Assembly: GCF_003034965.1 (NCBI RefSeq)
Contig: NZ_PZKE01000015.1
Span: 1 to 64,000 of the forward strand
Reading direction: 5' to 3'
Length of the DNA: 64,000 bases
Source of the DNA: Fuscovulum blasticum DSM 2131
GTDB lineage: Bacteria; Pseudomonadota; Alphaproteobacteria; Rhodobacterales; Rhodobacteraceae
The position numbers and the translations under genes were made by a program. Positions 1 through 7,054 of the stretch are shown here, in pieces. The notes under the pieces were generated by a model, which worked only from the letters and a program-made list of their open reading frames with translations, did no database searches and was not told the origin of the DNA. The first letter of the stretch is position 1. Each line of letters starts with the position of its first letter.

Positions 1-1469
1 ACACGTCGTTCGGTCAGAGCCGCCTCATGGCCTGTGCAGAGCTAGTGCGCTCACTCTACCCAGACGCTGAAATCATCATCGCGGGCGATCAGCACGGCGA
101 CCCGATGCGTGGTCCAGATGCGGCGCGGAAGGCCGCTGCTGCGGTGCAGGGAACCTGTGTCCTGCCGCCTAATGCTGGTGAGGACTGGGACGACATCCTA
201 AGACTTCGGGGCGCTGAGGCGGTGCGCGAGGCTCTGTGTCCTGTGGCACTGGACGGCGAAGTTCTTATGCCGGGGGAGGGTGTCGAGCGTCACGCCATTG
301 TAGTGGATAACAACGGTAAGCCCATTTGGAATATGACAAACGCGATAACCGTCCTTTCCACGCATTATGACTGGCGCAAGGTTTTCGGCTTTAACAAACT
401 TACGGGCAAGCGTGTCGTGTTTCGCGCCCTGCCTGGCAGCGGAGAGAAGATCAACGGTTGGCGTGACCTTATGGATGACGACTATATTGCCGTCCAAGCG
501 TGGTTTAACCGAAACGCCTATCCCCGCGCGACTGCCGATATAACCGTCAACGCTGTCCGTGCCGTGTCGCATGCGTTCTCGTTTGACCCTTTGACTGACT
601 ACCTTGGTGCGCTGCGATGGGATGGAAAGCCACGTATCGACACATGGCTGATCGACTATCTAGGGGTCCAGGATGGGCCGCAGCGCCGTGCCTATGGGCG
701 CAAATGGCTAATCTCTGCAGTTGCTCGCGCCTATCAACCCGGATGCAAGGCAGACTACATGCTTGTCCTTGAGGGCGAACAAGGCTTGCGGAAGTCTAGT
801 GTTATGCGGGTGCTCACCGGTAGCGCTTGGTTTTCGGACAACCTGCCTCCGATGGGAACAAAGGATGCGTCAGAACATCTGGCAGGACGCTGGATAATCG
901 AAGTTGCCGAACTAGACTCGATGAGTAGGGCTGGCATTGAGACGGCTAAGGCGTTCATTACACGGCAGACCGAATCGTTCCGCCCTGCATATGGCCGAGA
1001 AACTATCAGCCAACACCGGCGCTGCGTTTTCGTGGGCACGACGAACCGCGATAATTGGCTAAATGATTCCTCTGGTGGTCGCCGTTTCTGGCCGGTCCGC
1101 GTTGGGCACATAAATATTGAGCTTGTGACCCGTGACCGCGACCAGATTTGGGCTGAGGCAGTTGCGGCTTATCGGTCGGGTGAGCGCTGGTGGCTTGAAG
1201 GTGAAATCGAGGCATTGGCGCGGCAAGATCAAGCAGAGCGACTCAACACGGACCCGTGGCAGCCAGACATTGCGGGTTACTTGAGCGGCAAGGCGCACGT
1301 CGCGATTGCTGACATCTTGTGGGAATGCCTGATGATAGAGAAGGCCAAGCGCACCCGTGGGGATAGCTCTAGGGTGACGGTAGTTCTGCAAAGCCTCGGC
1401 TGGCGGCGCGATGGTCAGTTCACCTCGGGGACGAATAAAGGTCAGGCGCGATATGCGCCTGCCCACTAA
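1..1469 (+). CDS. VapE-like virulence-associated E family ATPase, 5'-truncated by window edge
   Basis: The frame is open to the first base, so the gene begins outside the window; the ATG at 27 is internal. The first visible residues (YPDAEIIIAGD) look like the end of a toprim-like primase region. The VapE core follows, with a P-loop-like GEQGLRKSS around residue 250, a KDASEHLAGRW/EVAELD block, and GTTNRDNWLNDSSGGRRFWP, which resembles the sensor and arginine-finger segment of the family. VapE proteins are encoded by prophages, satellites and plasmids and are thought to act as primase/helicase-type replication ATPases. Lower GC and a neighbouring recombinase support a mobile origin. Function is inferred from the family; the partner primase is not visible. 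Confidence 0.85.
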   Translation, partial: TSFGQSRLMACAELVRSLYPDAEIIIAGDQHGDPMRGPDAARKAAAAVQGTCVLPPNAGEDWDDILRLRGAEAVREALCPVALDGEVLMPGEGVERHAIVVDNNGKPIWNMTNAITVLSTHYDWRKVFGFNKLTGKRVVFRALPGSGEKINGWRDLMDDDYIAVQAWFNRNAYPRATADITVNAVRAVSHAFSFDPLTDYLGALRWDGKPRIDTWLIDYLGVQDGPQRRAYGRKWLISAVARAYQPGCKADYMLVLEGEQGLRKSSVMRVLTGSAWFSDNLPPMGTKDASEHLAGRWIIEVAELDSMSRAGIETAKAFITRQTESFRPAYGRETISQHRRCVFVGTTNRDNWLNDSSGGRRFWPVRVGHINIELVTRDRDQIWAEAVAAYRSGERWWLEGEIEALARQDQAERLNTDPWQPDIAGYLSGKAHVAIADILWECLMIEKAKRTRGDSSRVTVVLQSLGWRRDGQFTSGTNKGQARYAPAH

Positions 1470-1475
1470 GCGTAA

Positions 1476-1624
1476 GTAGACGGGTAGACAGAGTAGTGAC
1501 GGTAGCTTGCAACTTATAAAGCAGCTAGAAATATGCCTAGCCCAGCAAAAGAAACAAAGCAAGTGTCTACTCTGTCTACCCAATCTGCCAAGTATTTGGT
1601 TTAATTGGGACTTCGCGGTAGACA
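1476..1624. repeat. GTAGAC repeat cluster with a 15-bp inverted repeat
   Basis: GTAGAC occurs five times within 150 bases: forward at 1476, 1484 and 1618, and reverse (GTCTAC) at about 1565 and 1575. Two copies sit in a perfect 15-bp inverted repeat, GGGTAGACAGAGTAG at 1482-1496 and its complement at 1567-1581, separated by 70 bases. The arrangement resembles iterons or multiple binding sites just after a replication-type ATPase. Confidence 0.6.
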
Positions 1625-1806
1625 ACTAATGTTGCCTAACTCAAGACGACAACGAATTCGGCAATCCGAATATCTGCGTTTGATCGAAAACCCAACACTG
1701 CCTCAGCAATCCCCTATCATCAGAAAATAACTACCCATCGCGGACTGCGCCTTTTCGCCCGTGGGAAGGATATATCGTCTTTATCCACGTCAATGCAGGT
1801 GTGCAT

Positions 1807-1857
1807 CACTGAATGCAGTGTATCCGTCATTCTGGAAATTTATCCCTGAATGCAGGG
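1807..1857. promoter_or_regulatory. pair of related 14-bp palindromes, candidate operators
   Basis: CACTGAATGCAGTG (1807-1820) and CCCTGAATGCAGGG (1844-1857) are each dyad-symmetric around AATG and share the form CNCTGAATGCAGNG, with centres 37 bases apart. A third AATGCAG word lies at 1792. Repetition of the same symmetric word suggests a protein-binding site. The flanking genes are convergent, so ordinary promoter control is not obvious. Confidence 0.4.
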
Positions 1858-1870
1858 TAACGTTGGCTCG

Positions 1871-2167
1871 TTAACCACATTTGAACAAGGCGATATTTTT
1901 AGACGGAACGTAGACTATTCCATTTTGAGGCTGCGCGTCCATTCTTCGCGAAAGGAATGTAGCCTTTCCGCCGCAAACTTCCGCAGCCTTCACTTGGGCG
2001 GCATTGATCTGAGCTTGTTGTTGCGCTTCCGATCCATATGCGAACGTGTCGCCATAGAGTTGAATCTCAACCGTATTGCCGTTATAGGCGTGCACAGCGG
2101 AATCAGTCGAGACATTGCAAGCTGATAAAATAGCGGTTGCCGCGATGAGTAGAGTTGCTTTTCTCAT
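1871..2167 (-). CDS. small putative lipoprotein
   Basis: This is a 98-residue protein with a lipoprotein signal: MRKA, then a hydrophobic core, then a lipobox ending ILSAC with the Cys at residue 17. The mature part is short and includes a QQQAQINAAQVKAAEVC segment. A TTGAGGAT ribosome-binding sequence precedes the ATG. The gene diverges from the serine recombinase and belongs to the low-GC element. I do not recognise a family. Location in the envelope is inferred from the signal; function is unknown. Cargo or a superinfection-exclusion-type protein are possibilities without direct support. Confidence 0.75.
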   Translation of the reverse strand: MRKATLLIAATAILSACNVSTDSAVHAYNGNTVEIQLYGDTFAYGSEAQQQAQINAAQVKAAEVCGGKATFLSRRMDAQPQNGIVYVPSKNIALFKCG

Positions 2168-2233
2168 ATGATCCTCAATGGCTTTCTGTCCTCACGTTGC
2201 CGTGAATTCGTGCCCAATGCAAGCAAAACGGTC

Positions 2234-2279
2234 TTGCAAGTGTGCCGCCCATGAACATATAAATACTCTACGGACGTAG
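2234..2279 (+). promoter_or_regulatory. recombinase promoter with palindrome at the probable start site
   Basis: TTGCAA (2234-2239), an 18-base spacer and TATAAA (2258-2263) form a good sigma70-like promoter ending about 27 bases before the recombinase ATG. A perfect dyad CTACG-GA-CGTAG (2268-2279) lies over the expected transcription start and reaches the ribosome-binding site, a suitable position for repression. Confidence 0.5.
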
Positions 2280-2290
2280 GGAGTTTATAC

Positions 2291-2953
2291 ATGCGGTTTG
2301 TCACCTATCTTCGGGTCTCGACGGAACGGCAAGGGCAGAGCGGTCTCGGGCTTGAAGCCCAGCGCAAGGCGGTTGCCGACTATGTGTCGGGAAAGGGTAC
2401 AATTGCAGCAGAGTATGTGGAGGTCGAGAGCGGCAAGCGGGCTGATCGTCCACAACTTGCCTACGCCTTGGCAGAAGCCAAGCGGCTTGGGGCGATCCTG
2501 CTCATTGCCAAGCTGGACAGACTTGCGCGCAATGTCGCATTCATTGCCAACCTTCTGGAGGGGGGCGTTGAGATCGCGGCGGCTGACATGCCGCAGGCCA
2601 ACCGCTTCCTCCTGCACGTCATGGCGGCTGTGGCAGAACATGAAGCGCAAGCCATATCAGACCGCACCCGCGCGGCTCTGGCAGCGGCAAAGGCTCGTGG
2701 TGTGGCGCTGGGCTGGTCAATTCCCGGAAGACGGGAAGAACAGCTCAAGGCCGCACGGAAGGGAGCTGCTGTGCGGGTTGCCAAGGCAGATCGCCATGCT
2801 GAAACGGTGCGTCCGCTGATCGAGCAGATGAAGCGGCAAGGCATGGCTTTGCGCCATATCGCAACCGAACTGAACGCCCGGAACGTCAAAACAGCGCGAG
2901 GCGGTGCCTGGCATGCCATGACGGTTCGGAACTTGCTTCAGCGGGCGGCCTGA
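2291..2953 (+). CDS. serine recombinase (resolvase/invertase family)
   Basis: This 220-residue protein has the resolvase N-terminal domain at about 1-140. YLRVSTERQ carries the nucleophilic Ser10, and LIAKLDRLARNVAF and EHEAQAISDRTRAALAAAKARG match the conserved core and E-helix. The C-terminal 45 residues (RHIATELNARNVKTARGG) are a helix-turn-helix of the recombinase type. The length fits small resolvases and invertases rather than large serine integrases. GGGAG before the ATG fixes the start. It may resolve, invert or mobilise the element; no tyrosine integrase is visible in the window. Its 3' end overlaps the antisense small ORF by 16 bases. Confidence 0.9.
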   Translation: MRFVTYLRVSTERQGQSGLGLEAQRKAVADYVSGKGTIAAEYVEVESGKRADRPQLAYALAEAKRLGAILLIAKLDRLARNVAFIANLLEGGVEIAAADMPQANRFLLHVMAAVAEHEAQAISDRTRAALAAAKARGVALGWSIPGRREEQLKAARKGAAVRVAKADRHAETVRPLIEQMKRQGMALRHIATELNARNVKTARGGAWHAMTVRNLLQRAA

Positions 2954-3117
2954 TCTTCCAAGGCTTTTACGCGCGCCTGTAGTTCTTCGATGGCGTCTGC
3001 GGCAGCTTCTAGCGCCTTTTGTATGAAGTAAGGCTGTTCGAAACCGCCAGTTGCCCCTTGAGGATTCGCGTCTTTCGCATAGTGCCGCAAGTCGCCTAGC
3101 GGTGTGTTGCTGAGCAT
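2938..3117 (-). CDS. small hypothetical protein (59 aa) antisense to the recombinase end
   Basis: The ATG at 3117 is preceded by a strong GGGAGGAT ribosome-binding site with about six bases of spacing. The product begins MLSNTPLGDLRHYAKDANP and ends in a helical AIEELQARVKALEDQAAR segment with heptad-like Leu/Val spacing, so a short coiled coil is likely. It overlaps the last 16 bases of the recombinase on the other strand. Small helical proteins of this kind are common in temperate phages, but I recognise no named family. Coding status rests on the ribosome-binding site and sensible composition. Confidence 0.5.
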   Translation of the reverse strand: MLSNTPLGDLRHYAKDANPQGATGGFEQPYFIQKALEAAADAIEELQARVKALEDQAAR

Positions 3118-3340
3118 ATCAGATCCTCCCGTTGCCCTAGCAGTTTGTATGGGATCTGGGGGTCTGTCATCTCATTTTACGTCTGGCAGCTTCAGCGGGC
3201 AGCAGGCGCGTTCTGGCAGGTTTCAGCGTGAAGGGAGATTTTCACTCGGCAGCGATACAGCCGAGTGGAGGTGCGTGCGGACGTATCGAGCACGGTTGGC
3301 GAGTAAAAATGTGCCCCAGTTGTGCCCCCGCAAAATGAAG

Positions 3341-3368
3341 AAGGGGTCAGCTTTTCAGCTAACCCCTT
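3341..3368 (-). terminator. probable terminator behind tRNA-Asn
   Basis: A hairpin with arms AAGGGGTCAGCT and AGCTAACCCCTT (one mismatch) and a TTTC loop lies just downstream of the tRNA 3' end. On the minus strand it is followed by a T-rich run. It also marks the boundary with the accessory element. Confidence 0.55.
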
Positions 3369-3376
3369 GATCTTGA

Positions 3377-3451
3377 TGGCTCCGGCGGTAGGGATCGAAC
3401 CTACGACCAATTGATTAACAGTCAACTGCTCTACCGCTGAGCTACGCCGGA
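3377..3451 (-). tRNA. tRNA-Asn (GTT)
   Basis: This is a complete cloverleaf read on the minus strand: acceptor TCCGGCG paired with CGCCGGA, a D-arm with AGCTCAGCGGTAGAGC, anticodon loop CTGTTAA with GTT, a T-arm with GGTTCGATCC, discriminator G and an encoded CCA. The low-GC element adjoins its 3' end. tRNA 3' ends are frequent attachment sites, so this is the likely attB/attL. Confidence 0.97.
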
Positions 3452-3532
3452 ACACCGGGGGCCGTATAGCAAGGGTCTGCGGGGGCGGCAAGGGGCAAAA
3501 AGGCGGAAATTTCGCTTCTTCGGCGACAGGAA

Positions 3533-4420
3533 TCAGCGCAGGAGGAACCGGGCTTCCGGGGTGGGGGACGGGACGGCAGAGATCCGGATTCTTTCATCCA
3601 GATCAATCAGATGCGCCAGCGCATTGCGGGCGGCGGCCGGGTGCAGGTGGGGGGGCGTGTCGCGGTAGACGATCGCCACGATCTCGGGCAGGGTGGCGGC
3701 ACCTGCGGCGAGGGCGGCCAGAATCTGCGTTTCCCGGTCGCGGCGATGGGCGGCCAGTTCGGCAAGGCGGGCGGCGGGGTTTTCGACCGGGGCGCCATGG
3801 GTGGGCAGCAGGCGGCGCCACTGGGTTTCGGCCAGCCGGGCAAGGCTCGCAAGATAGGCGCCCATGTCGCCGTCGGGCGGCGAGACCAGGCTTGGCGCCC
3901 AGCCCATCACCAGATCGCCGGAAAACAGCACATCCTCCCAGGCGAAGCACAGATGTTCGGCCATGTGGCCGGGGGTGTGCCAGGCGGTCAGGGCCCAGTC
4001 CGGGCCACGCAGGGTTTCTCCGTGGCGCAGGTGCAGGTCGGGGCGGAAGGCATGGTCAACCCCTTCGCCGCCTGTCAGGCCGGCCTGTGCCAGCGCCTGC
4101 ATCCGGGGGCTGCGGCCGCTGCCGGCTTGGCCGTAGCCCAGGACCGGCGCCCCGGTTGCGGCGGCCAGCCCCGGGGCCAGTGCGGAATGGTCAAGGTGCG
4201 GGTGGGTGACCAGGATGGCGGATACTTCCTCGGCGGGGTCAAGCGCGGCCAGAATCGCCGTCAGATGGGCCAGATCGTCCGGGCCGGGGTCAATGACCGC
4301 GACCCGGCCCGAACCGACGATCCAGGTGGTGGTGCCGGGCCCGGTCATGGGTGAGGCGTTGGCCGCCGTCACGCCCCGCAGGCGGCCGGGGGCTGTGCCC
4401 TTTCCTTCTGGCGCGGCCAT
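3533..4420 (-). CDS. MBL-fold metallo-hydrolase
   Basis: This metallo-beta-lactamase-fold protein has about 295 residues. It shows NASPMTGPGTTTWIVGSGRVAVIDPG at the start of the fold and the zinc motif THPHLDHSAL. Further ligands are in WHTPGHMAEHLCF and FSGDLVMGW, followed by LPTHGAPV. The C-terminal region (RETQILAALAAGAATLPEIVAIVYRD) matches the winged-helix tail of LACTB2-like hydrolases. I chose the ATG at 4420 because homologous text begins just upstream of the GTTTWIVG strand; longer frames run into the divergent kinase. The substrate is unknown. Its start codon overlaps the alternative kinase start in a CCATGG. Confidence 0.85.
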   Translation of the reverse strand: MAAPEGKGTAPGRLRGVTAANASPMTGPGTTTWIVGSGRVAVIDPGPDDLAHLTAILAALDPAEEVSAILVTHPHLDHSALAPGLAAATGAPVLGYGQAGSGRSPRMQALAQAGLTGGEGVDHAFRPDLHLRHGETLRGPDWALTAWHTPGHMAEHLCFAWEDVLFSGDLVMGWAPSLVSPPDGDMGAYLASLARLAETQWRRLLPTHGAPVENPAARLAELAAHRRDRETQILAALAAGAATLPEIVAIVYRDTPPHLHPAAARNALAHLIDLDERIRISAVPSPTPEARFLLR

Positions 4421-4436
4421 GGCTAGCTTTCCCGTC

Positions 4437-5759
4437 ATGTTCCGTCTCAAACGCTTCCTGCCCCGGGGCCTGTTCGGCCGCGCCGCCCTGATCCTGATCG
4501 TGCCCATCGTCACGATCCAGCTTGTCGTGTCCACCGCCTTCATCCAGCGGCATTTCGAAGGTGTGACCCGCCAGATGACCGAGGGTGTGGCGATCGACCT
4601 GGCCTTCGTGCTGGATGAATTCGCGGCCGGGGCGACACCTGCGGCGGCGCTGGCCTGGGCCGAGCGGGTTGCGGGGCCGCTGGAAATTACCCTTCGGTTT
4701 CCGGCCGGACCGGAGGCCCCCCAAACCGACCGGCGCGCCTTCTATGATGTGTCGGGGCGTGCGATCATCGAGACGCTCCATGCCAAGCTGCCAAGCCTGC
4801 AGGCGGCCGATGTGACGGATGCCGAGCGTATGGTGCGGCTGCGCTTTGCCACACCGCATGGCGATCTGGTGGCCGAGCTGTCGCGGCGGCGCATGTCGGC
4901 GACGAATCCGCATCAGTTGCTGGTGCTGATGGTGTTCGCTTCGGTGCTGATGACGGTGGTGGCCTATTTCTTCCTGCGCAACCAGTTGCGGCCCATTGCG
5001 CGGCTGGCCAAGGCTGCCGAGGCATTCGGTCGGGGCGAAAAAGTGCCCTACCGGCCGCGCGGCGCGCTGGAAGTGCGGGCGGCAGGGCAGTCCTTTCTGG
5101 ACATGCGCGCCCGGATCGAGCGGCAGATCGAGCAGCGGACGCTGATGCTGTCGGGCGTCAGCCATGATCTGCGCACGCCGCTGACGCGGATGCGGCTGTC
5201 CCTGTCGATGCTGCCCGAGGATGAGGAGACAGCGGCCCTGCAGGCCGATGTCACCCAGATGGAGCGGCTGGTGGATGAGTTTCTGGCCTTCGTGCGGGGC
5301 GATGCCACCGAAGGGGCCGAAGAGGCCGATCCGCTGGCCCTGGCGCGATCGGTTGTCGAGGCCTCGGTGCGGGGCGGCGGTCAGGTGGCGCTTTTGCCGC
5401 CGGCACGGGTGCTTCCTCGGGTGCGGATGCGGCCACAGGCGGTGGCGCGGGCGCTGGAGAACCTGATCGGCAACGGTCTGCGGCATGGCAACCGGGTCGA
5501 GGTCAGCGTTCAGCGGGTTGCCGGAGAACTGGTGTTCAGCGTCGAGGACAACGGTCCGGGCATCCCCGAGGACCGGCGCGAAGAGGCGATGCGGCCCTTC
5601 ACCCGGCTTGAGGCGGCGCGCGATCCGAACCGGGGCGGCGGCGTGGGGTTGGGCCTGTCCATCGCGGCCGACGTGGCGATGAGCCATGGCGGCGCCCTGC
5701 GTCTGGGGCGGTCAGAACGGCTGGGCGGGCTGCGGGCTGAACTGGCCGTCGCGGCCTGA
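4437..5759 (+). CDS. EnvZ-like sensor histidine kinase
   Basis: This is an approximately 440-residue membrane kinase. A first membrane helix (ALILIVPIVTIQLVV) is followed by a periplasmic loop, a second helix (LLVLMVFASVLMTVVAYFFL) and a HAMP segment. The H-box is SGVSHDLRTPLTRMRLSLS (His about 243), the N-box LENLIGNGLRHG and the G-boxes VEDNGPGIP and GGVGLGLSIA. Architecture and length match EnvZ/OmpR-type osmosensors of alphaproteobacteria. The start at 4437 gives the usual MFRLKRFLP N-terminus; ATG 4419 is an alternative. No response regulator is adjacent, so its partner lies elsewhere. Confidence 0.9.
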   Translation: MFRLKRFLPRGLFGRAALILIVPIVTIQLVVSTAFIQRHFEGVTRQMTEGVAIDLAFVLDEFAAGATPAAALAWAERVAGPLEITLRFPAGPEAPQTDRRAFYDVSGRAIIETLHAKLPSLQAADVTDAERMVRLRFATPHGDLVAELSRRRMSATNPHQLLVLMVFASVLMTVVAYFFLRNQLRPIARLAKAAEAFGRGEKVPYRPRGALEVRAAGQSFLDMRARIERQIEQRTLMLSGVSHDLRTPLTRMRLSLSMLPEDEETAALQADVTQMERLVDEFLAFVRGDATEGAEEADPLALARSVVEASVRGGGQVALLPPARVLPRVRMRPQAVARALENLIGNGLRHGNRVEVSVQRVAGELVFSVEDNGPGIPEDRREEAMRPFTRLEAARDPNRGGGVGLGLSIAADVAMSHGGALRLGRSERLGGLRAELAVAA

Positions 5760-5774
5760 CGCCTTCCGTCAGGC
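5754..5774 (+). terminator. hairpin at the kinase stop codon
   Basis: A perfect 8-bp stem GCCTGACG/CGTCAGGC with a CCTTC loop contains the kinase stop codon in its left arm. No U-tract follows, so termination may be weak. Confidence 0.35.
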
Positions 5775-5827
5775 GCGATCGGTGTCTGCAAAGCCGTTTC
5801 GGGACGGGCTTTCCGCCCGCTGCGGCA

Positions 5828-6310
5828 CTACTTCGATTGTCCCATCACGATGACCCAATGCAGCTTGCTGTCGGGCGCATCGCTGACCGCGATTCCCACA
5901 CCGATGTCGCGGGTGGCCGACATCAGGATATTGTCCTTGTGCTTGGGCGAATTCATCCACCATTCCACCGCGCGGGCCGGGGTGGCAAAGCCGCGGCCGG
6001 TGTTCTCGGTGGCAGTTCTGAACCGATAGCCCGCCTTGCGAAGGCGGTTTTGCAGCTTGCTGCCATCCGAGGAAACATGGCTGATGGATTGTCGGGCGGC
6101 GTTGTCACAGGCGTGCCCCTGCGCCGCCTTGCCAAGCGCCGCGTTCAGCTTCAGCGCCGGCAGCCCCGCCCGGGCCCGCTGGGCATTGACACCGGCGACC
6201 ACCTCGGATTGCAGGTCGGCGGAATTGGCGGGTTTGGTACAGGCAAGCGCGGGCAGCGCCACGGTTGCCGCAAGGCACAGGGCGGCGGCAAGGAAGAACG
6301 GGCGCGTCAT
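5828..6310 (-). CDS. secreted CAP (SCP/PR-1) domain protein
   Basis: This 160-residue protein has a clear Sec signal peptide (MTRPFFLAAALCLAATVALPALA). A single CAP domain follows: VVAGVNAQRARAGLPAL, then HACDNAARQSISH, then GYRFRTATENTGRGF, AVEWWMNSPKHKDNIL and GVGIAV. Bacterial single-CAP proteins are exported and of mostly unknown function. GGAG eight bases before the ATG at 6310 supports this start over a longer frame. It is a stand-alone gene, convergent with the kinase. Confidence 0.9.
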   Translation of the reverse strand: MTRPFFLAAALCLAATVALPALACTKPANSADLQSEVVAGVNAQRARAGLPALKLNAALGKAAQGHACDNAARQSISHVSSDGSKLQNRLRKAGYRFRTATENTGRGFATPARAVEWWMNSPKHKDNILMSATRDIGVGIAVSDAPDSKLHWVIVMGQSK

Positions 6311-6415
6311 GGGCAAGCTCCGGCAGGGATCAGTCAATTCATCCCAGGGTAGAGCTTTCTTAGGGCAAGGGCACGGAAAACATGTGACATTTCCGTGATG
6401 CCTCCGCAAGTTTGC

Positions 6416-7054
6416 CTAGAAGGACCGGCCGTCGGGCGAAATCACATTTCCTTCTGCGGCGGTGGCATCTTCGGCATCATGGGTGACCAGAACCGCGGGC
6501 AGGCTGCGGGCGCGGATGGTCTGGAACACGAAACTGCGGATCTGCGCGCGGCGGTCTGCGTCAAGACGGGAAAAGGGTTCGTCCAGCAGGATGGCCTTTG
6601 GTTCGGCCAGCAGCGTTCTCAGCAGGGCGACGCGGGCGCGTTCGCCGCCCGACAGGGTCTCCGGGTCGCGGCGTCCGAATCCGGCCAGCCCGGCCTCTGC
6701 CAGCGCGGCCTCGATCCGGGCGGCCCGGCCCGGCAGGCCACGGGGCAGGGCGAAGGCCAGATTGCCCGCCACCGACAGATGCGGAAACAGCAGAGTGTCC
6801 TGAAACAGGATGCCGATGCGCCGGTCCCGGGTGGGCAGGGCGGTGACATCGCGACCGTCCAGCAGGATGCGGCCCCGCAGGGTGAAGGCCGGATCAAGCG
6901 TGCCGATCAGCGCCGCCAGCAGGGTGGATTTGCCCGAGCCGGACGGCCCCATGATGGTCAGCACCTCGCCCGGTGCGACATGGGTGTCGATCCGCACCAG
7001 CGGCGTGCCCGCGCGGTCGATCTGCACCCCTTGCAGGGAAAGGCCCGGTGTCAT
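6416..7054 (-). CDS. ynjD: ABC transporter ATP-binding protein, YnjD-like
   Basis: The 212-residue ATPase has Walker A GPSGSGKST near residue 38, a Q-loop in GILFQDTLLFPHLS, signature LSGGERARVALLRTLL and Walker B KAILLDEPFSRLD. The H-loop is VLVTHD. Its ATG overlaps the permease stop (ATGA). Together with the next two genes it has the E. coli ynjBCD layout, whose substrate is not established. The small single-domain ATPase also resembles ThiQ. The symbol rests on gene order and a ynjF-like neighbour. Confidence 0.8.
   Translation of the reverse strand: MTPGLSLQGVQIDRAGTPLVRIDTHVAPGEVLTIMGPSGSGKSTLLAALIGTLDPAFTLRGRILLDGRDVTALPTRDRRIGILFQDTLLFPHLSVAGNLAFALPRGLPGRAARIEAALAEAGLAGFGRRDPETLSGGERARVALLRTLLAEPKAILLDEPFSRLDADRRAQIRSFVFQTIRARSLPAVLVTHDAEDATAAEGNVISPDGRSF

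Larger units (their letters stand above)
1470..1870. other. 400-base non-coding stretch of the accessory element
   Basis: No convincing gene lies between the VapE-like stop and the convergent lipoprotein stop. The stretch is AT-richer than the chromosome. It contains the GTAGAC repeat cluster and two related 14-bp palindromes listed separately. A long reverse-strand frame over 1059-1625 is a shadow of the VapE-like gene. A replication origin, repressor operators or recombinase sites are all possible; nothing here decides between them. Confidence 0.6.

Noticed and set aside
1850-2125. Plus-strand 91-codon frame opposite the lipoprotein
   Set aside because: The minus strand has a clear lipobox signal and ribosome-binding site; the plus frame has neither.
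3192-3376. Possible integrase remnant on the minus strand next to tRNA-Asn
   Set aside because: The frame reads through the tRNA and shows no tyrosine-recombinase motifs (R..HxxR..Y).
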